NCBI GenBank assembly: GCA_018675635.1
Contig: JABGXU010000007.1
Location: 193,366-257,365 of the forward strand
DNA: 64,000 nucleotides
Origin: Gammaproteobacteria bacterium
GTDB taxonomy: Bacteria > Pseudomonadota > Gammaproteobacteria > Poriferisulfidales > GCA-002705445
Direction of reading: 5' to 3'
The position numbers and the translations under genes are program-made. Each line of letters begins with the position of its first letter. Positions within the stretch are counted from its first letter, which is position 1. The notes beneath the pieces are model-generated. The model made no database searches. It was not told the DNA's origin and worked only from the letters and a program-made list of their open reading frames with translations. Positions 9,736 through 19,569 of the stretch are shown in pieces.

Positions 9736-11607
9736 TTAATATTTTTTATTATAATTAATGGACACTTCGAATCCTGGGGTATTATAACCATAGACCTCGC
9801 TGTATTTCCTATTAAATATGTTGTTTAATAAAATTGATATTTTATTTTTACTATCAAGAATAAAATTGAATGAAGAATTACATAAAATATAATTATTTAA
9901 ATATACCGTTTTATTTGGCCATTGTGTAAAATCAGTATCTTTAATTTTCGATGAATATAAAAAATACATACCAAAATTAATATCATTAGCTATTAAAGTA
10001 TTATAATTAAAATTGACTAAATTTTTAGGTCTTCTAACTTCAATTTCTTGAATATTTTTAATTGCATTAAATTGCGTTGAATCAATATAATCATGAGACA
10101 ATGACATGCTTGAATCATTATTAAAATTATAGATAATTTTTGATTCTAATCCTTTTCTGTAGCTATTGCTTTCCATATTTAAAGCAGTTTTTCCACCATT
10201 ACCATTATCTGCGTAACCGTTGATTTCATTTTTAAGTTTCATATTATAATAGGTTTGACTTATTTTAAGTTTTTTATTAAATAGAAGCTTGGAAAAACCT
10301 ATCTCATACTGCCTTATACTTTCTGGATTTAAATTTTCATTTCCATTAAAATTCCCAGTATAGTACCCAAATCTTTCAGTAAATGTAGGATTTTTTATTG
10401 CAGTTGAATGGTTAAAAAAAAGTTTTCCATTTTTAATTTTGTATGTAATACCAAATCTGTGTGAATCATCGTTTAAAAATTTTTGATTAATAGTTCTTCT
10501 TAATCCAATTTCTAACTGAACATTATTAATTGGATATAATAATTCAGCACTAATTGATTTGCTATGTTCGCTTTGTATTTGATTTCCATTGCCATAAGTT
10601 TTATCTAACACAAGTTGTTTGAAATTAATTTTTTTATATTCAAATCCTAAAGTAAGTTTAGGGCTGTATTTTGATTTTATAATCTCTTTTAATTCTATAG
10701 ATGTGTTTGAAAATATTTTTAATTTCTCTGATTGGGTTAAAGTTTCCCATATTCCTGTTGACGGACTAAAGTCTAAATTTTTATTTCCAGAGTATTGGAT
10801 CCCGTATTTTGAATAAATATTACCATCATATTTATCTTCGTATGTGTATTGAGAGTATATTTGATTTATGTCTGTTGTAGCTAATTGATTATCTGATAGA
10901 TTGCCTGCTGCATCTCTGTCACTTTGTCTAAAAATATCAAAATACATGATAGATAAGTTATGATTTATTGATTTAATATTTATTCTGGCATTGTCATTCT
11001 CATATCTATTTCTATCCCCGGATGACCCCGATGTATCTACACCGCTTGATTCTAAAAAATTTATGTCTACCCCATATTGAAAATTATTAGTTTCATCAGA
11101 AAAAGAATAATTCTTTATATTGGTATTGTTACTACCAACTGTGAGATTCATAGCATTATCATTTTTAGTCTTAATATTAATTACTCCACTTATAGCATCA
11201 GGCCCGTGAACATTACTATATGCGCCTCTTAGTATTTCTAATTCTTTTATGTTAAAGGAATATAAATGCGAGAAGTCATATTCTGAGCCAGATGTTGGGT
11301 CATTAACTTCCATTCCATCTATTAAAACTAATACATGATTTGCCTCACCACCTCTTAATCGTAATTGATTTTGACTTGCAACGCCTCCACTTTTGCTTAG
11401 AGATAAATTAGAGTAATTTTTTAATATATTGCTAAGAGACGGATGTAGGTTTTTCTTTAATTTAATTAATTCAGCATTTCCAGCATGAAGATCAAAATTA
11501 ATTTTGCTAGGGTTTGGTGAAATATATATGCGGGGAATATCTTTGCTAAATGCAATAGAGAAATTTAGTAATAAAACTATATACAAAAATAATTTTACGA
11601 GCATCAT
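9736..11607 (-). CDS. TonB-dependent outer-membrane receptor, BtuB-like
   Basis: At 623 residues it is close to BtuB size. A hydrophobic signal peptide occupies about residues 1-21. The plug domain follows (about 35-155) with LRLRGGEANHVLVLIDGMEVND, split here by function into the RGGEANHVLV strand and the IDGMEVND loop, then LEILRGAYS and GPDAISGVINIKTK. The rest is amphipathic beta-barrel strand sequence ending in the aromatic residue Tyr. The substrate cannot be read from the sequence: cobalamin, siderophores and sugars are all possible. No TonB, ABC transporter or obvious cobalamin riboswitch is adjacent. Confidence 0.85.
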   Translation of the reverse strand: MMLVKLFLYIVLLLNFSIAFSKDIPRIYISPNPSKINFDLHAGNAELIKLKKNLHPSLSNILKNYSNLSLSKSGGVASQNQLRLRGGEANHVLVLIDGMEVNDPTSGSEYDFSHLYSFNIKELEILRGAYSNVHGPDAISGVINIKTKNDNAMNLTVGSNNTNIKNYSFSDETNNFQYGVDINFLESSGVDTSGSSGDRNRYENDNARINIKSINHNLSIMYFDIFRQSDRDAAGNLSDNQLATTDINQIYSQYTYEDKYDGNIYSKYGIQYSGNKNLDFSPSTGIWETLTQSEKLKIFSNTSIELKEIIKSKYSPKLTLGFEYKKINFKQLVLDKTYGNGNQIQSEHSKSISAELLYPINNVQLEIGLRRTINQKFLNDDSHRFGITYKIKNGKLFFNHSTAIKNPTFTERFGYYTGNFNGNENLNPESIRQYEIGFSKLLFNKKLKISQTYYNMKLKNEINGYADNGNGGKTALNMESNSYRKGLESKIIYNFNNDSSMSLSHDYIDSTQFNAIKNIQEIEVRRPKNLVNFNYNTLIANDINFGMYFLYSSKIKDTDFTQWPNKTVYLNNYILCNSSFNFILDSKNKISILLNNIFNRKYSEVYGYNTPGFEVSINYNKKY

Positions 11608-11713
11608 AATAATTCTCTGAATATATATTCAATGATGCCTACGTTAGTACAAATATTATGTTCTTGTTCCGGCACTATAATTTTTAATTAAATTAGTATA
11701 CTTGTCAAGTTTA

Positions 11714-12577
11714 TTATTTAAGAACGATAAGCGAAAAGTCTATAGATTTAATATTTTTTGTTAAATCTCCAATTGATATAAAATCAATATTACAGGAAAT
11801 ATATTTATCTACGTTCTGTAAATTTATTCCACCAGAAATCTCTATAGTAGTAACCGTATTATTTACAATTTTTCTAGCTTTTTTAATGTTAAGTATTGAA
11901 AAATTATCTAATAAAATATTTTTTGGCATATACTTTACAACTTTTTTTAACTCCTCTATATTCTCTACTTCAATAGAAATTTTTCTAAAGCTTATTCGCC
12001 TCTTTATATGATCTAAGAAATTCTCTAGTATGGGTGTCTTTTTAGTAATGTGATTCTCTTTTATTAATACTTGATCATATAAACCATGTCTATGGTTTTT
12101 TGCACCACCACATTTAACAGCATATTTTTGAGAAAATCTTAATCCAGGAATTGTTTTTCTTGTATCTAAAATTTTTGTTTTTCTATTTTTTATTTTTCGA
12201 ACGTACAAATTAACTTTACTAGATATCCCGCTCAAAAATTGTATAAAGTTTAATGCTGTTCTTTCACCAATTAGTATTATTTTTAGTGGAGCAACAATCT
12301 TGCAAATGATTTCATTTTTTTTTATTTTATCCCCGTCTTTTTTATTCCATTTTATTTTTAATGAACCACCATATAATTTTTGCACGTGTTTAAATGAATT
12401 ATCAAACCATAACTGACCACATAAAATACCATTTTCGTTTGTTTTTACTATTGCAGTGGTTAGTTTATTTTTTTCATTACCTAAGAGCTTAGTTGTAATA
12501 TCACCTGAACCTAAATCTTCCTTGATAGCAATCGCAACATCGTTTGCTGCGATTTTTTTTATACTAGCTTTATTCAC
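11714..12577 (-). CDS. nadC: Nicotinate-nucleotide pyrophosphorylase (quinolinate phosphoribosyltransferase)
   Basis: NadC converts quinolinate and PRPP to nicotinate mononucleotide in de novo NAD synthesis. The 287 residues match the family. Characteristic segments are EDLGSGDITT near the N-terminus, ERTALNFIQFLSGIS, DTRKTIPGLRFSQKYAVKCGG (arginines and lysine of the active site) and the NHRHGLYDQVLIKENH motif. The C-terminus has the EISGGINLQN strand-loop. It lies 3 bases downstream of the symporter gene on the same strand and 106 bases upstream of the TonB receptor gene. Confidence 0.95.
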   Translation of the reverse strand: MNKASIKKIAANDVAIAIKEDLGSGDITTKLLGNEKNKLTTAIVKTNENGILCGQLWFDNSFKHVQKLYGGSLKIKWNKKDGDKIKKNEIICKIVAPLKIILIGERTALNFIQFLSGISSKVNLYVRKIKNRKTKILDTRKTIPGLRFSQKYAVKCGGAKNHRHGLYDQVLIKENHITKKTPILENFLDHIKRRISFRKISIEVENIEELKKVVKYMPKNILLDNFSILNIKKARKIVNNTVTTIEISGGINLQNVDKYISCNIDFISIGDLTKNIKSIDFSLIVLK

Positions 12578-12580
12578 TTA

Positions 12581-13945
12581 CTATTTCCTTAAAAAATATT
12601 CCTTGGATAATTTAAATATTACAGGACTTAATAATATTAGAGCAATTAAGTTTGGAATAGCCATGAATCCATTCATTACATCAGCAATTAGCCAAATTAG
12701 ATTAACACTATCTGCTGTTGATCCCCCAAGCTTTAACGCGTAGGCACCTAATACTATTGATAGTAACCATAATACCCTATATGGCATTATAGCTTTTGCC
12801 CCAAATATATATGCTGAACATCTTTCTCCGTAGTAACTCCAACCTAATATAGTAGTAAAAGCAAAAAGAATTAGACAAATCGTAACGATTGTTTCGCCAA
12901 TGACTGGCAACCCAAACACAAAAGCGTTTGATGTAAGAACAGCTCCATTATCACCACTAACCCATTGACCACTTATGATAATTACCAATGCAGTTAATGA
13001 ACAAATAATTATAGTATCAAAAAAAGTACCAAGCATTGCTATTGTTCCTTGTTTGACAGGACTATTAGTCTTAGCAGCAGCGTGAGCAATAGGGGCGCTA
13101 CCTAGCCCTGCTTCATTAGAAAATACTCCTCTTGCTATTCCAAATCGAATTGCCATTAAAACTGTCGCGCCAGCGAATCCGCCAGTTGCAGCAGTTCCAT
13201 TAAACGCATGATCAAATATTGTACTAAATGCTTGTGGCACTAAATGTATATTCATTAATACTATAGTTATTGCAGATATTAAATATATTAATGCCATTGT
13301 TGGAACTAAAGCCGTAGCAAATGTACCTATTCTTTTTACTCCACCAATAATTACTAACCCAGCTGCAGAAGCAATTACTATTCCTGCAATTAAAGGGTCT
13401 ACCCCTAATGTGTTTTGAAGTTGATTTGCAACAGTATTTGATTGCACCATATTTCCAATTCCAAAAGCAGCAATGGTTCCAAATAATGCAAATAAGAATC
13501 CTAGCCATTTCCATTTTTCTCCGAGACCATTTTTTATATAATACATTGGGCCACCAACATAAGATCCATTTTCGTCTGTTTCTCGAAATTTTACAGCAAG
13601 AACAGCTTCACCATATTTTGTAGCCATTCCCACAAAACCCATTACCCACATCCAAAAAATTGCACCAGGACCACCTATAGCAATTGCTGTAGCTACACCA
13701 GCAATATTACCAGTTCCGACTGTTGCAGACATTGCTGTTGCTAGAGCTGAACGTGGAGAGATTTCCCCCTTTTCTTTATCATCAGACTTAGTTTTTAATA
13801 ATTTAAACGCATAGGGAATTTTAATAATTGGTAAAAATTTTAAACCAATTATTAGGTATAGGCCTGTAAAAGCTATTAAAGCAAGCATGTAAGGACCCCA
13901 AGCATAGCTGCCAAGAGTTTCAAATAAATTTATTAACGTCTCCAT
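12581..13945 (-). CDS. Alanine/glycine:cation symporter (AGCS family)
   Basis: A 454-residue protein with about ten hydrophobic helices. It carries the AGCS family features: SALATAMSATVGTGNIAGVATAI at about residues 66-88, GGPGAIFWMWV, the KYGEAVLAVKFRE loop and RGVFSNEAGLGSAPIAHAAA. AGCS proteins import alanine or glycine with Na+ or H+ across the inner membrane. An AGGGGG Shine-Dalgarno sequence supports the start. It is the first gene of the run with nadC and diverges from phoB. Confidence 0.9.
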   Translation of the reverse strand: METLINLFETLGSYAWGPYMLALIAFTGLYLIIGLKFLPIIKIPYAFKLLKTKSDDKEKGEISPRSALATAMSATVGTGNIAGVATAIAIGGPGAIFWMWVMGFVGMATKYGEAVLAVKFRETDENGSYVGGPMYYIKNGLGEKWKWLGFLFALFGTIAAFGIGNMVQSNTVANQLQNTLGVDPLIAGIVIASAAGLVIIGGVKRIGTFATALVPTMALIYLISAITIVLMNIHLVPQAFSTIFDHAFNGTAATGGFAGATVLMAIRFGIARGVFSNEAGLGSAPIAHAAAKTNSPVKQGTIAMLGTFFDTIIICSLTALVIIISGQWVSGDNGAVLTSNAFVFGLPVIGETIVTICLILFAFTTILGWSYYGERCSAYIFGAKAIMPYRVLWLLSIVLGAYALKLGGSTADSVNLIWLIADVMNGFMAIPNLIALILLSPVIFKLSKEYFLRK

Positions 13946-14040
13946 TTAACCCCCTATTATTTCTAATATTGTAATATTTTGTTAATATTTATATGTTTAA
14001 ATATGATACTAAATCAGATAATTGTAAAAGGCTATATATA

Positions 14041-14721
14041 ATGGCAGCAAAAATTTTGATAGTTGAAGATGATCTAGCAGTTAGAGAAATGCTTTCTTTT
14101 ACTCTCAAAAATAGTGGTTTTAATACACTTGAGGCTAGCGATAGTGAATCAGCACTAGATTTGATAAAAAAACACAAAATTGATCTAATTTTATTAGATT
14201 GGATGCTACCAGGCAAAGCAGGTATTGATATATCAAGAGCATTAAGATCTTCAAGTGAAACAAAAATTCTACCAATTATTATGTTAACCGCTAAATCTGA
14301 AGAGTCAGATAAAGTTTTAGGCTTAGAGTCAGGGGCAGATGATTACATAACAAAACCATTTTCACCAAAAGAATTAGTAGCAAGAATAAAAGCATTATTA
14401 AGAAGATCTGCTCCTGAAGCAGACACGGAAGTAGTTAATTATGGAAATGTAACTCTTGACCCAATGACTCACAAAATTAAAGATGGCGATAAAAATATTA
14501 ATTTAGGTCCTACAGAATTTAAGTTACTTCATTTTTTTATGACTCATCCAGAAAGGGTTTATAGTAGAGCGCAATTACTAGATTTAGTATGGGGAAGAAA
14601 TATTTATGTTGAAGAAAGGACTGTTGATGTTCATATATTAAGGTTAAGGCAATCATTTAAGTCAGATTCATCTAGATATATAGAAACTGTAAGGGGCTCT
14701 GGTTATAGATACTCAAAATAA
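14041..14721 (+). CDS. phoB: Phosphate regulon response regulator PhoB
   Basis: OmpR-family response regulator. The receiver domain has the acidic pair EDD near residues 9-11, the phospho-acceptor Asp in LILLDWMLPG and the lysine of MLTAKSEE. The C-terminal winged helix includes ERTVDVHILRLRQSF and ETVRGSGYRYS. I chose the ATG at 14041 over 13993 because it gives 226 residues beginning MAAKILIVEDD, like E. coli PhoB (229), and AAAAGG at 14026-14031 sits 9 bases before it. phoR lies directly downstream. The DNA targets in this window are probably the Pho boxes at 19507-19543. Confidence 0.95.
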   Translation: MAAKILIVEDDLAVREMLSFTLKNSGFNTLEASDSESALDLIKKHKIDLILLDWMLPGKAGIDISRALRSSSETKILPIIMLTAKSEESDKVLGLESGADDYITKPFSPKELVARIKALLRRSAPEADTEVVNYGNVTLDPMTHKIKDGDKNINLGPTEFKLLHFFMTHPERVYSRAQLLDLVWGRNIYVEERTVDVHILRLRQSFKSDSSRYIETVRGSGYRYSK

Positions 14722-14727
14722 AATTAT

Positions 14728-14750
14728 ATAACAAATAATGTTATTTTTTA
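14728..14750 (+). terminator. Weak AT-rich hairpin with T-run between phoB and phoR
   Basis: A 6-bp stem (ATAACA/TGTTAT) with a 5-base loop is followed by TTTTT. The stem has a single G-C pair, so it is marginal. It could reduce read-through from phoB into phoR. Confidence 0.25.
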
Positions 14751-14752
14751 TA

Positions 14753-14758
14753 TATAAT
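14753..14758 (+). promoter_or_regulatory. Candidate -10 of phoR, 7 nt before ATG
   Basis: An exact TATAAT ends 7 bases before the phoR ATG, with no Shine-Dalgarno sequence between. This suggests phoR has its own leaderless transcript in addition to any read-through from phoB. Confidence 0.4.
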
Positions 14759-14765
14759 AAATTAT

Positions 14766-16106
14766 ATGAGTAATCAGAATAATAAAATTAATAATTATTC
14801 AATAGCAACTGATTTAATAAATTTCTTTTTATTCATTTCAGCGTCACTAATTATTGGTTTTTTAACAGATAAAATTCTATATAGTTTAGTATTTTTTTTA
14901 TTTATTTTCATATTATATTTATTATATTCTCAACATATTTTAGAAAGATGGGTTTTTAATCATAAGTATAAAAAGTCAATTAAATATAATTCTAAATATC
15001 AGTATTTGGCTTCCAAGATAGATATGGAATATGAAAAATTTTTAATTGTGAAGAAAAAATTTAATGCGCTTGAAAAAAGATTTAAAGAACTAAGTGCATC
15101 AATGCCAGATGCTGTTATTGTAATCGATAATAACTTTATTACAGAGTGGTTTAATAAATCCGCCACAAATATGTTTTCACTTAAAGATAATGATATAGGA
15201 AGGCCTATTTTACATCTTATAAGAAACCCTAATTTTACTAAATTTATTAATAGCAATAAAAGGATTTCATTTGTTAAATTTATATCACCTTTAAAATATG
15301 ACATTACCTTACAATCTTTTATTGTTCCTTATGGCGAAGATAAGTATTTATTAACATTTAGGGATGTTTCTGAAGCTGATCATTTAGATAAAATGAGAAG
15401 AGATTTTATTGCGAATGTTTCACATGAATTAAAAACACCGTTAACTGTTATATTTGGGTACTTAGAATCCATAAACACGTTAGATAAAAAGAATATTGAT
15501 GACAACATTATTTTTCAAATGTTAAAACAAGCGAAAAGGATGGATGTTATGATTAGTGATTTATTAAAATTAACACAATTACAAGCCACAAGTATTCCTG
15601 AGAAAAATTTTTCACCTATTAATCTTAAAAATTTAATTAATGAACTATTATTAGCTACTAAAAGTGATGTTGAAAAAAATAATAATAAAATTTCTGTATT
15701 AAATGATTCTGATGTATATATTCGAGGTTCATACGAAGAAATTTATAGTGTTTTTTTAAATTTGCTGTCAAATGCAATTATGTATTCTGGAAATGGAGTA
15801 TTGATAGAAATTAATTATATGGTTAACGATAAAAAAGAAACAATTTTATCGGTACAAGATTACGGTGTTGGAATTCCGAAGGATTCTGTAGGCAGGCTTA
15901 CAGAAAGATTTTATAGGGTGGATAAAGGGCGCTCAAGAGAGCAGGGTGGTACAGGCTTAGGTTTATCTATAGTTAAACACATTATGAATAGGCATGATGG
16001 TAAATTAATAATCAATAGCTCTATCGGAGAAGGTAGTAAATTTTCTTGTATATTTCCAAAATCATTATTTACACTGAATTTATCCGAATCTTCCGGTAAT
16101 GTATGA
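14766..16106 (+). CDS. phoR: Phosphate regulon sensor histidine kinase PhoR
   Basis: A 446-residue inner-membrane sensor kinase partner of PhoB. Two hydrophobic segments near residues 15-60 form the N-terminal membrane hairpin, followed by a coiled region and a PAS-like domain ([12 protein letters not shown]). The HisKA phospho-acceptor motif is [15 protein letters not shown]. The ATPase domain has the N box [10 protein letters not shown], the G1 region DYGVGIP and the G2 region [13 protein letters not shown]. It has no large periplasmic domain, as expected for PhoR, which senses through PstSCAB-PhoU. Its 3' end overlaps the convergent pstB by 27 bases. Confidence 0.95.
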   Translation: MSNQNNKINNYSIATDLINFFLFISASLIIGFLTDKILYSLVFFLFIFILYLLYSQHILERWVFNHKYKKSIKYNSKYQYLASKIDMEYEKFLIVKKKFNALEKRFKELSASMPDAVIVIDNNFITEWFNKSATNMFSLKDNDIGRPILHLIRNPNFTKFINSNKRISFVKFISPLKYDITLQSFIVPYGEDKYLLTFRDVSEADHLDKMRRDFIANVSHELKTPLTVIFGYLESINTLDKKNIDDNIIFQMLKQAKRMDVMISDLLKLTQLQATSIPEKNFSPINLKNLINELLLATKSDVEKNNNKISVLNDSDVYIRGSYEEIYSVFLNLLSNAIMYSGNGVLIEINYMVNDKKETILSVQDYGVGIPKDSVGRLTERFYRVDKGRSREQGGTGLGLSIVKHIMNRHDGKLIINSSIGEGSKFSCIFPKSLFTLNLSESSGNV

Positions 16107-16919
16107 TTCAGTAAGTTTATCTTGTGGAGTAGTAAATATTTTTTCAGTTGTACCAACCTCAACTAAACTACCTAAGTGAAAGTAGGCTGTTCTTTGAGAA
16201 ACTCTAGCCGCTTGTTGCATAGCATGAGTTACTATTACAATTGTAAAGTTTTCCTTTAGTTCGTAAATTAGCTCTTCAACTTTTGCTGTTGCTATTGGAT
16301 CTAGCGCTGAACATGGTTCATCCATTAAAATTACTTCTGGGCTAACAGCTATCGTCCTCGCAATACATAATCGCTGCTGCTGACCACCTGACAAACTTGT
16401 ACCTGGTGAATCTAGTCTATCTTTTACTTCTTCAAAAAGACCCGCTCTTTCAAGACTATTAACAACTATTTCATCAAGTTCAATTTTATTTTTTGCCATT
16501 CCGTGGATTTTAGGACCATATGCTACATTTTCATATATAGATTTAGGAAATGGGTTTGGTTTTTGAAAAACCATTCCAACCTTTGCTCTCAGAGTTACAA
16601 CATCAGTTTTTTTATTATAAATATTTTTATTATCAAGATAGAGTTCTCCTTCAACTTTACATGAGTCGATAGTATCGTTCATTCTATTTAAGCATCTTAA
16701 AAAAGTTGATTTACCACAACCAGAAGGACCAATCATTGCTAAAACTTCGTTTTTACCAATATCAATACTTACATTATTTATTGCAATTTTTTCTCCGTAA
16801 TAAACATTAATATTTTTTGCGATAATTCTTGGATCTTCAACATGGATATCTCCTACTGTAGAAGATGTAAAATTTTTAAAGTTATCATCATTGGTAATAG
16901 AGTCTTTTTTATTGCTCAT
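16080..16919 (-). CDS. pstB: Phosphate ABC transporter ATP-binding protein PstB
   Basis: ATPase of the high-affinity phosphate importer. The 279 residues carry Walker [10 protein letters not shown], the Q-loop [13 protein letters not shown], the ABC signature [16 protein letters not shown] and Walker [14 protein letters not shown], then the switch histidine in [10 protein letters not shown]. All catalytic elements are intact. An N-terminal extension of about 30 polar residues precedes the core. Its start overlaps the pstA stop by one base, so pstC-pstA-pstB are translationally coupled. It also takes part in phosphate signalling to PhoR through PhoU. Confidence 0.97.
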   Translation of the reverse strand: MSNKKDSITNDDNFKNFTSSTVGDIHVEDPRIIAKNINVYYGEKIAINNVSIDIGKNEVLAMIGPSGCGKSTFLRCLNRMNDTIDSCKVEGELYLDNKNIYNKKTDVVTLRAKVGMVFQKPNPFPKSIYENVAYGPKIHGMAKNKIELDEIVVNSLERAGLFEEVKDRLDSPGTSLSGGQQQRLCIARTIAVSPEVILMDEPCSALDPIATAKVEELIYELKENFTIVIVTHAMQQAARVSQRTAYFHLGSLVEVGTTEKIFTTPQDKLTESYITGRFG

Positions 16920-18178
16920 TAGTTAATATCCTTCTCGAATTTTTTTCTTAAGTAAACAGCTAAACTATTCATTACTATTAAAAATAATAATAGAACCATT
17001 ATAGCTGCTGAGGTTCTTTCTACAAAACCTCTTTCTGGTGTATCTGCCCATAGATATATTTGAATCGGTAAAGCTGTAGATGGATCAGTCATTGATTGTG
17101 GTATATCAACTATAAAAGCAACCATTCCAATAATTAAAAGTGGAGCACTTTCGCCTAATGCTTGTGCCATTCCTATAATTGTTCCAGTTAGCATGCCTGG
17201 CAACGCAACTGGCACAACATGATGAAAGACAGCTTGGACATTAGAAGCTCCAACACCTAGCGCTCCTTCCTTTATAGATGGTGGAACAGATTTTAAAGCG
17301 GCTCTACTAGGAATAATTATTCTTGGTAGTGTCATTACGGCTAAAACCATCCCACCTACAAGTGGCGCAGATCTTGGCATACCAAAAAAATTTAAAAATA
17401 TAGCTAGGCCTAATAATCCAAATATTATTGATGGCACAGCAGCTAAGTTATTAATATTTACTTCAATAAAATCAATAAATTTATTATTTTTTGATGCAAA
17501 CTCTTCTAAATAGACTGCTGTTGCTACACCAATTGGAAAAGACAATGCTAGTGTAATGGTTAAAGCAAATAAAGATCCAATAAGGGCGCCAAGTACTCCA
17601 GATTGTTCTGGTTCAGCAGAGTCTCCGTTTGTAAAAAGTGTTTTATTAAAAAATTTGTCAATATATTTTTTTGATTCTAGTGTAACAATCCATTCTAGTT
17701 CCTTATTATCAATTCTTCTTTCATCTTCAGGTAAATTTCTTTTTATATGTCCTTTAATTAACATATCTACGTCATCGTCAGCCAGGACCCATAGTTTCTT
17801 ACTTGTGCCTATAATATTTAAATTATTTTTAACTTCATTTCTTAATTGGTACTCCGCAGAGCTACTAATCAATTTAAATAATTTTTTCTTTTGCTTTCTT
17901 TTGGTAGTATCTGGAAAAATTTCAGATAATGAATTTTTTACAAGTAAATTAAAATTAGATTTTTTAATAACGCTCCAATCTTTTGTATGCCCAGGATCAA
18001 GAATATCTTGTTCAAAATTTATTTTTAGCTGAATCCTTGTTTCCTCAAAAGCTGTATATCCTTGAGAAAAAATACTAATAAATAATAAAGATAACAAAGA
18101 TAAGGCTAAAAAAACTGATATAAAACCATATAGCTCAAATCTTTTTTCTTTTGCAAGCCGGGATTTTAAATTATTCAT
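16919..18178 (-). CDS. pstA: Phosphate ABC transporter permease PstA (long form)
   Basis: At 419 residues it is much longer than E. coli PstA (296). An N-terminal transmembrane helix (about 20-40) is followed by a charged region of about 150 residues predicted to be periplasmic. The conserved permease part follows, with [28 protein letters not shown] and the EAA-type cytoplasmic loop [25 protein letters not shown]. It overlaps pstC by 8 bases and pstB by 1 base. Phosphate translocation is expected from the family; the role of the inserted domain is unknown. Confidence 0.93.
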   Translation of the reverse strand: MNNLKSRLAKEKRFELYGFISVFLALSLLSLLFISIFSQGYTAFEETRIQLKINFEQDILDPGHTKDWSVIKKSNFNLLVKNSLSEIFPDTTKRKQKKKLFKLISSSAEYQLRNEVKNNLNIIGTSKKLWVLADDDVDMLIKGHIKRNLPEDERRIDNKELEWIVTLESKKYIDKFFNKTLFTNGDSAEPEQSGVLGALIGSLFALTITLALSFPIGVATAVYLEEFASKNNKFIDFIEVNINNLAAVPSIIFGLLGLAIFLNFFGMPRSAPLVGGMVLAVMTLPRIIIPSRAALKSVPPSIKEGALGVGASNVQAVFHHVVPVALPGMLTGTIIGMAQALGESAPLLIIGMVAFIVDIPQSMTDPSTALPIQIYLWADTPERGFVERTSAAIMVLLLFLIVMNSLAVYLRKKFEKDIN

Positions 18179-19391
18179 ATTGTTCTCTATATTTTCTGAC
18201 TACGTATAAAGCCATATAATTTAATATTAAAGTCACAAAAAATAATACTAAACCTAGAGCAAAGGCAGCTAAGGTTTTAGGACTATCAAATTCTTGATCT
18301 CCTACTAGTAAAACCACTATTTGAACTGTTACAGTTGTTACTGCCTCAAACGGATTTGCTGTTAAATTTGCAGACATGCCAGCAGCCATAACTACAATCA
18401 TTGTTTCTCCAATAGCTCTTGATACTGCTAATAATAAACCACCTATTATTCCTGGAAGAGCAGCTGGGACTATAACTTTTAATATTGTTTCTGATTTAGT
18501 TGCGCCTATCCCAAGAGAACCATTTTTTAAATTTTGTGGAACAGCATTAATAACATCATCTGAAATAGAGGATACAAAAGGAATGATCATTATACCCATA
18601 ACTAATCCTGCAGCTAAAGCACTTTCTGAAGCTATATCTAAACCAAGATATTCACCAGTATCTCTAACAAATGGTGCTACAACAACAACAGCAAAAAAAC
18701 CATAAACTACTGTAGGTATACCAGCAAGAATTTCAGTTATAGGTTTAATAATGGCTCTATTTTTTTTTGACGCATATTCTGATAAGTAAATAGCTGACAT
18801 TAAACCTATTGGTCCAGCTACGCACATAGCAATAAAAGCGATTAAAAAAGTTCCTGTAAATAATGGTATAGCGCCAAATGCCCCTGATGAGCCTACTTGA
18901 TCTTCTCTAATTGGTATCTGAGGACTCCAATGCGTACCAAATAAAAATTCAGTAATGGATATTGATTCAAAAAATCTACTTGATTCAAAAATAACAGATA
19001 GAAATATTCCTATTGTAATTAGTATAGCTATCGAAGAGCAGCATAATAAAAAATATTCTATAATTTTTTCTAGGTGGTCTCTTGCCTTGAAATTATGTTT
19101 AATTTTAATAAAAGTAACAAAAGCAGTTAATAAAAATATAATTATCGAAATGGTAAATAAATAATTTCTAAAAGAAGATAACTCTAAAAGAAAAGTTTTT
19201 TCTAAAATTATCCAAATAATTAAAAATAAAATAGATGTAAGCGATGAATTTACTGCTAAAAGAGCACCATGGTAAATTGGTGTTGAATGTAAGAAACTTT
19301 TTTTTCGTAATGTTATAGATTTTTTAAGACCAGCATAGTATGCAGATATCCCAAGTAAGCTTAAAAATATTAATATTGTTGATATATTCAT
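18171..19391 (-). CDS. pstC: Phosphate ABC transporter permease PstC (long form)
   Basis: A 406-residue permease, longer than E. coli PstC (319) because of an N-terminal part with three extra hydrophobic segments. The conserved region has FLFGTHWSPQ, GAIPLFTGTFLIAFIAM, the IYLSEYAS segment and the cytoplasmic loop NGSLGIGATKSETILKVIVPAALPGI. It is the first gene of pstC-pstA-pstB. No pstS precedes it, which is unusual because pstS normally heads this operon. The upstream region is shared with divergent phoU and holds Pho-box-like repeats, though those face phoU. Confidence 0.95.
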   Translation of the reverse strand: MNISTILIFLSLLGISAYYAGLKKSITLRKKSFLHSTPIYHGALLAVNSSLTSILFLIIWIILEKTFLLELSSFRNYLFTISIIIFLLTAFVTFIKIKHNFKARDHLEKIIEYFLLCCSSIAILITIGIFLSVIFESSRFFESISITEFLFGTHWSPQIPIREDQVGSSGAFGAIPLFTGTFLIAFIAMCVAGPIGLMSAIYLSEYASKKNRAIIKPITEILAGIPTVVYGFFAVVVVAPFVRDTGEYLGLDIASESALAAGLVMGIMIIPFVSSISDDVINAVPQNLKNGSLGIGATKSETILKVIVPAALPGIIGGLLLAVSRAIGETMIVVMAAGMSANLTANPFEAVTTVTVQIVVLLVGDQEFDSPKTLAAFALGLVLFFVTLILNYMALYVVRKYREQYE

Positions 19392-19449
19392 TTATTAAGT
19401 TTTCTGGTTTTTTTACAGAAGAAGTCTCTGATCATATTGATTTTTTATC

Positions 19450-19455
19450 ATTATA
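19450..19455 (-). promoter_or_regulatory. Candidate -10 for pstC
   Basis: On the minus strand an exact TATAAT lies 58 bases upstream of the pstC start. It would give a leader of about 50 bases. I see no Pho-box pair in the minus-strand orientation next to it, so PhoB control of pstC is uncertain. Confidence 0.3.
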
Positions 19456-19506
19456 GGGTAATATAAAATTATCATAAATATTAATATGTATATTTAAACA
19501 TTCAAT

Positions 19507-19543
19507 TGTTACATTTTTATTACAGCGTTACATTTTTATTGCA
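19507..19543 (+). promoter_or_regulatory. Two tandem Pho-box-like repeats upstream of phoU
   Basis: TGTTACA (19507) and TATTACA (19518) are 11 bases apart. CGTTACA (19526) and TATTGCA (19537) are also 11 bases apart, and the two pairs are 19 bases apart. Each pair is a 7-mer plus a 4-base T-rich spacer repeated at one helical turn, the architecture of PhoB sites (E. coli consensus CTGTCAT with an 11-base period). The second pair ends 14 bases before a TAATAG -10 candidate (19558-19563). That is close to the class of promoter where PhoB replaces the -35. Confidence 0.7.
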
Positions 19544-19557
19544 TCCTAATAATTACC

Positions 19558-19563
19558 TAATAG
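19558..19563 (+). promoter_or_regulatory. Candidate PhoB-dependent -10 of phoU
   Basis: TAATAG follows the second Pho-box pair and ends 6 bases before the phoU ATG. There is no -35-like hexamer at the right distance, as expected for an activator-dependent promoter. Confidence 0.4.
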
Positions 19564-19569
19564 AAAAAT

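Noticed and set aside
11608..11713. Possible cobalamin riboswitch upstream of the TonB receptor
   Set aside because: The region is only 106 bases and lacks a recognisable B12 box and the expected multi-stem layout. A GTGCC/GGCAT pairing alone is too weak.
13224..13514. Open frame on the minus strand inside the symporter gene
   Set aside because: It lies out of frame within a well-supported transporter gene, with a Cys/Asn/Trp-rich composition typical of a shadow reading frame.
13969..13990. Pho box upstream of phoB
   Set aside because: TTGTAATATT and TTGTTAATATT are similar but spaced 10 rather than 11 bases and overlap a possible -10. They are indistinguishable from AT-rich background.
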